From Symbiodinium natans (Eukaryota; Sar; Dinophyceae; Suessiales; Symbiodiniaceae), in contig CAJNDS010002190.1 of the NCBI GenBank assembly GCA_905221605.1, positions 2,059,788 to 2,121,787 of the forward strand: 62,000 nt of DNA, given 5' to 3'. Shown piece by piece: positions 58,801 to 62,000 of the stretch. The translations under genes and the position numbers were made by a program. The notes under the pieces were generated by a model. The model made no database searches. It was not told the DNA's origin and worked only from the letters and a program-made list of their open reading frames with translations. Positions within the stretch are counted from its first letter, which is position 1, and the number at the start of each line of letters is the position of its first letter.

Positions 58801-61735
58801 TCATCCGAAACCCTAAACCCTGCTGAAGGATCTCTGCCCCTGGCATAAAAGTTCCGGCCTCTCCCTGCAAAAACCATTGACCACTTACTTCCGACTTCTT
58901 CGTTTGGGAAAGGGTGTAGGGTTTAGGGTTTAGGGTTTAGGGTTTAGGGTTTAGGGTTTAGGGTTTAGGGTTAAGGGCTATATCCCTCTATGTACCTCCT
59001 CATCGAAGGTACCACGTCTGCCGTCCCTACAAGGAACTGGTAAGCCCTCACCCAAGCCAGTTTCCCAAGCCCGTTGGGGACTCAGGTTTGACGCAGGTCC
59101 CCTGGCGGATGGTCTTCGCAATTTACGGTACCTTTGCTGCCCAGAGGGATTTTTTTGGGTTTAGGGTTTAAAGTTTACGCTTGGCCGGCGCTATCTACAT
59201 GTGGGCTTCCAGAAACTTCCTTCTTCATAGAGACTTGACATGGTGTTTGAGAGGTACCCAGATTCGAGAAAGGGTCAGGTCCCAGAAAGGTCTCAAGCCA
59301 ACAGGGGGGCGCCCACCCAGTTTGAAAAAAGATGGGCAGTAGTTTTGGTTCTTGGGCGTGTTTATGGGTGGGGATCCTGAGAAACCCCTCTGAGGCCTTC
59401 TGCGGATTAGAGTAGCTGTTGACAGGCTTCGTGGTTAAGGCTTTGCAGCTTTCCGGGCTTGGGATCGCATCTCTGGGGTTTAGGGGCCTTCTGACAGTGG
59501 TACTGTAACATGCAATCAAAAATTAGGAGCTGGGTAGCTAACCATTAACCTTTTAGGTTATATGTAAGCCTATTACTTTTAAAAGGCTAGCCGTTTCTGG
59601 GCTAGGGTATTCAGCCCCAAAGTAAACAATACAACACGCAAGCCCCCGGCAAGGAACTCCTTAACCCATCCAGGTCTGAAGCACAGAGTCAGCCCATCCG
59701 GTCTCACGACGCTGGCCTATCATCACCATGGTGCCACGCCCGTCATGACGCCGCCGTGGGTTTGGCGTTTCAGGGCTCGAAGCTGAACCCTAATTCCTGA
59801 AGCCTAGAGGTGCTTAAATGAAGGTTGTAGGTTTTCAGACCGATGCGTCGCGCCAGTCTGCTGCAGGGTCGTGCGATTTTTAGGGCGCCTCGCAGTGCCC
59901 ACATCCCCAGAGCCCCAAAGGCCCTAAACCGTACACCCAAGATACTGTCCAAACCCTAAACCCTAAACTCTAAATCCTAAACCGAAACCCTAATTAGACC
60001 CTAAACCCGAAAACCCTAAACCCTAAACCCTAAACCCTAAGCCCTGAGCCCTAAGCCCTAAGCCCTAAACCCTTGCAGGATCCCGAAACTCCGGAGTCAG
60101 GAACCTTGAGCATGGCTGGCTCTTAGTAGGGAATGAGGGTTTAGGGTTTAGGGTTTAGGGTTTAGGGTTTAGGGTTTAGGGATTGGAGGAGGTACCCTAT
60201 ATAATCCTTCAAGGGTATCTGGGCCCTACTAAGAGCCAGGGGGATTCTGAATCATTGGCTCCTGACTTTGTTGGCGGGCATTGCAACCTAGGCCTCAAAA
60301 CAAGAGCCTAAAACCCTAAGAAATCCAACCCCCCCCCCCCCCCCCCCCCGAACAGCAAAAAACGAGAATAACAACCATAAAATCCGAAACCCTAACCCCC
60401 CCACCATCAAAAGAACAACAAAAACCCTGACCGCTCCTCAAAACAATCAGAAAAGCCCTAACAGCAACAACCCTAAAAGCCCCAAACCTCAAGCCTCAAA
60501 CCTTAAGCCTCAAACCTCAAACCTCAAACCTCAAACCTCAAACCCTAAACCCTAAACGTCAAACCCTAAAACCTAAACCCTAAGCCCCTAACAAATCACC
60601 CCCCCCTCTCTAAAGAGACCCGCAGGATTAGAGGTTTAGGGTTCAGGGTTTAGAGTAGAGGTTTAGGGTTTAGGGTTTAGGGTTTAGGGTTTAGGGTTTA
60701 GGGTTTAGGGTTTAGGGTTTAGGGCTTGGGGTGCAGGATCAGCATCCTCAGCGGCCGCTTCCAAGCCACCCAACAGCTCCTCGAGGCCGGGGCGGCCCTG
60801 GAACCTTGGCTCCGCCGGGTTCAGAGGGTTTAGGGGGTTTAGGGGGTTTAGGGGGTTTAGGGGGTTTAGGGGGTTTCGGGTTTCGGGTTTAGGGTTTAGG
60901 GTTTCGGGTTTCGGGTTTAGGGTTTAGGGTTCCGGGTTTAGGGTTTAGGGGGTTTAGAGGGTTTAGGGGGTTTAGAGGGTTTAGGGGGGTTTAGGGGGTT
61001 TAGGGGGGTTTAGGGGGGTTTAGGGGGTTTAGGGGGGGCTTTAGGGTTTTGTGGTTGGGGGTTTCAGGGTTCAGGGGTTTGGGGGGTTGAGCGTTTTAGG
61101 CATGTCATTGATTTATTCGTATTTTGAAGAGGGGGGTGGGGGGGGGGTAGGTTTCAGAGTTTAAAGGTTTTGGGGGTTAAGTTGTTTTTTTTGTTTTTTT
61201 GGGGGGGGGGGGATGTTCAGGGTGTTTTAGGGCTTTTAGCGGCCTGGGACGGGCAAGCTGCGAAAAGGGTTTAGGGTGCCCTACTTTGCACCTGCTTCGT
61301 CCCGGCACGTAGAGGACCCCGCAGATCGCCACAGAACAGGAACCCCTTAGTTAGGACCCCGAGAAAGAACCCCTAATGTCGGAAATACCCTAAAACGTCA
61401 ACCCTAAACCCTGACCCCTAAGCACTTAGCCATAAAACCCCGAACCCCCCGTTTCGGGTTGACATTGGTTTAGGGTTCTGGAGGGCTGGGGCTCGGTTTG
61501 TGATGGAATGGCTTTCGGGTCTCAGCTGGGGGCTTCTGCCTGGCTGATGGGGTTTTGGATTTAGGGTTCAGGGTTCAGGGTTTTGGGGTTAGGGGTCAGG
61601 GTTCAGGGTTCCGGGCTTAGGGTTTGGGCAGTCCGGATAGACCTGCCAAGCTCGAACCCAAGGATATGAGAAATGACAGGGGCAAGACTGCGGCGGATTT
61701 GGCACGAGAGGTGCGGCCTTCCTTTGTTGAGGGGA
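55822..61735 (+). CDS. Ankyrin-repeat protein with FISHQW module, multi-exon, partial
   Basis: Exons: 55822-55898, 56767-56976, 57187-57334, 57445-58263, 58665 to about 58739, 60737-60818 and about 61671-61735. The product begins with MFISHQWLSDDHPDPDGEQL, continues through PLHIWYDYFSCPQ and CEYFVILCPALAH to AERGWCRTE, then at least six ankyrin-type repeats. From memory, this module followed by ankyrin repeats is a large family in Symbiodiniaceae-type dinoflagellates. Its biochemical role is not known to me; ankyrin repeats imply protein binding. The first four joins keep frame. Donors are GT except GC at 56977. The start, stop and some ankyrin exons are missing. Introns contain telomere arrays and foldbacks FB1, FB3 and FB4-like. 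Confidence 0.88.
55899..56766. other. Ankyrin gene intron with FB1 and telomere arrays
   Basis: Degenerate G-strand units 55906-55940, C-strand units 55968-56010, a 180 bp GC/AT palindromic repeat region (56117-56298, with GGTTCC/GGAACC ends), a G-strand array 56347-56406 (alternating TTTAGGG and CTTAGGG), and FB1 copy 14. Confidence 0.7.
56532..56683. mobile_element. Foldback element FB1, copy 14 (inverted core)
   Basis: ACTTGAAGGTTCATGGTACT at the left, TAGTAAGTACCATGAACCTT-CAAG at the right. Its central ~57 bp is the reverse complement of that in copy 6 (30621), 26 kb away, while the ends match in the same orientation, as expected for the same element inserted in the other direction. Confidence 0.88.
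56767..56976 (+). CDS. Ankyrin gene exon: WYDYFSCPQ
   Basis: TTTCAGTCAG, then VLQAAIGNILTGKSSVHVPV, ITEMTLGRVPTPTAADLRAQ, PLHIWYDYFSCPQGGDLMAK and SRRQAAIDSI. The donor is probably ATA|GCATCT (GC). 70 codons, phase 0 at both ends. Confidence 0.87.
57187..57334 (+). CDS. Ankyrin gene exon: YFVILCPAL...RGWCR
   Basis: ACGAAG, then VSYISRCEYFVILCPALAHA, QQQSMLGEHTWAERGWCRTE and RLARELAAR, then AGAG|GTCGGG. The split Gly codon is completed by the next exon. Confidence 0.87.
57445..58263 (+). CDS. Ankyrin gene main exon, four repeats
   Basis: GTCCCCAG, then GDGFAFVIQSSTHQHLVLNG and a linker. Ankyrin repeats start at RDHAGWTPLCYAAMSGRPGL; then MNVLSLATHFGNIEPLKALL, RSIALHWACLSDNVEAFRIL and FGVACAGGSCHILQEFIAQE, with the next repeat beginning RHCLHYALIVD. 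Donor GACG|GTGCCT. A continuous ~273-codon frame, the longest host exon in the window. Confidence 0.9.
58264..58664. other. Ankyrin gene intron with FB3
   Basis: Contains FB3 copy 4 (58319-58407) and a C-strand array (58590-58626), ending GATTTTCAG. Confidence 0.75.
58319..58407. mobile_element. Foldback element FB3, copy 4
   Basis: GGGATGTTTCCCCTTAGACT and ATCAGTCCTTGATAGGGATC at the left; CATCCTTATTAAGGACTCTT and AGTTTTCAACATG at the right. Outer right arm diverged. Confidence 0.65.
58665..58739 (+). CDS. Ankyrin gene exon: repeat second half
   Basis: TTTTCAG, then (D)DGTEALATLIEARADINEQ and LRCSDA. Completes the repeat started by HYALIVD in the previous exon, phase 1. 3' boundary approximate (GT candidates at 58738 and 58746). 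Confidence 0.8.
58740..60736. other. Ankyrin gene intron(s), about 2 kb
   Basis: C-strand units 58760-58823; G-strand array 58917-58975; C-strand arrays 59953-60073; a foldback with a telomere array in its loop (60112-60240); poly-C 60330-60350; a CCTCAAA variant array 60484-60545; G-strand array 60652-60725. One family exon between the 'INEQLR' and 'SILSG' repeats is expected here and was not found. Confidence 0.65.
60112..60240. mobile_element. Foldback (FB4-like) with telomere array in loop
   Basis: Left GGCTGGCTCTTAGTAGGGAA, right GGGCCCTACTAAGAGCCAGG. The loop holds six TTTAGGG units (60138-60181) and TACCCTATATAATCCTTCAAGG. Same architecture as 18483-18627 with a different outermost sequence. 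Confidence 0.75.
60737..60818 (+). CDS. Ankyrin gene exon: SILSGRFQATQQLLEAGAAL
   Basis: GGTGCAG, then ISILSGRFQATQQLLEAGAA and LEPWLRR, then CGG|GTTCAG. A typical ankyrin helix pair. G-strand arrays on both sides. Confidence 0.8.
60819..61670. repeat. Ankyrin gene intron: TTTAGGGG arrays
   Basis: G-strand units of 8-9 bases (TTTAGGGG/GGGGGTTTAG) at about 60826-61036, interrupted by GGTTTCGGGTTTCGGG. Poly-G runs at 61137-61147 and 61200-61212. Degenerate G-strand units 61560-61628. Confidence 0.75.
61671..61735 (+). CDS. Ankyrin gene exon: GKTAADLAREV
   Basis: Reads NDRGKTAADLAREVRPSFVE, the common end-of-repeat motif 'N.rGkTAADLA'. The acceptor may be ATATGAG or GACAG; exact start unresolved. 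The gene probably continues past the window or ends nearby. Confidence 0.75.
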
Positions 61736-62000
61736 CCTGCCTTTCTTGAGGGGACCAGCCTCAGGTGCTTTGTGATTACTAATAGTATTCCCAATATTAA
61801 GGTCCCTTTGTGATTTTATTGAAAGAACCCCCCGAAACCCTGTTCTAATTTGTTAAGGCCCCTATATCAGTTGGATGAAGCTGTGAAGCCCAAGACGCTA
61901 GCCGCGCGATGTCCGGAGCGCCATCCAAGCGAGGAGCCTTCAACTCATACTTCCGTGTTCCACGGGGGTTTAGGGTTTAGGGTTTAGGGCTACCCAAAGA
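61736..62000. other. DR6 repeat and window end
   Basis: DR6 copy at 61801-61862 (GGTCCCTTTGTGATTTTATT...). A GC-rich island 61880-61965 ends CACGGG|GGTTTAGGG and could be another exon, unrecognised. A G-strand array runs 61966-61990. Confidence 0.6.

Overview
The window looks like nuclear DNA of a dinoflagellate, probably a peridinin-type alga. Four things point there: plant-type telomere repeats (TTTAGGG/CCCTAAA) scattered through almost the whole window; small exons joined across GC as well as GT 5' splice sites; a head-to-tail array of a nucleus-encoded photosystem gene (psbH) whose product carries a signal-peptide-like leader; and a multi-exon ankyrin-repeat gene with a 'FISHQWLS ... WYDYFSCPQ' module that I recall as common in Symbiodiniaceae-type proteomes. 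The species cannot be named from sequence alone. Base 1 lies in a C-strand telomere array, so the left edge may be at or near a chromosome end.

Layout. 0-1 kb: telomere-repeat arrays in both orientations with two exon-like islands. 1.8-10.8 kb: a nested transposon stack. A ~95 bp foldback element was split by a full-length 8.9 kb LINE (minus strand, 18 bp target duplication), and the LINE ORF2 was then split by a 1,528 bp insertion (11 bp target duplication). 10.8-14.6 kb: foldback elements, TA/TATATG microsatellites and T-rich DNA. 14.8-21.8 kb: an aldo/keto reductase gene in at least eight small exons (+). 22-49 kb: a mosaic of short exon-like islands (one is an EF-hand loop), telomere-repeat arrays and several foldback/dispersed repeat families. 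49.7-53.3 kb: four tandem psbH copies, each with one short intron. 53.4-55.8 kb: further islands. 55.8-61.7 kb: the ankyrin-repeat gene (+), probably incomplete at one or both ends.

Main observation. The telomere-like arrays are not random filler. In the two genes that can be reconstructed they lie in introns. Around many islands the order on the + strand is C-strand array, then AG, then coding island, then G-strand array. In several cases the exon runs straight into GTTTAGGG, so the telomere repeat itself supplies the GT of the 5' splice site. Introns of this type would start with (TTTAGGG)n and end with (CCCTAAA)n, which could pair in the pre-mRNA. There are exceptions, listed in the findings.

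The recognisable host genes (aldo/keto reductase, psbH, ankyrin protein) are all on the + strand; the only clear minus-strand coding is the LINE. All exon joins below are read by eye from frame, splice-site and family continuity, without RNA evidence.
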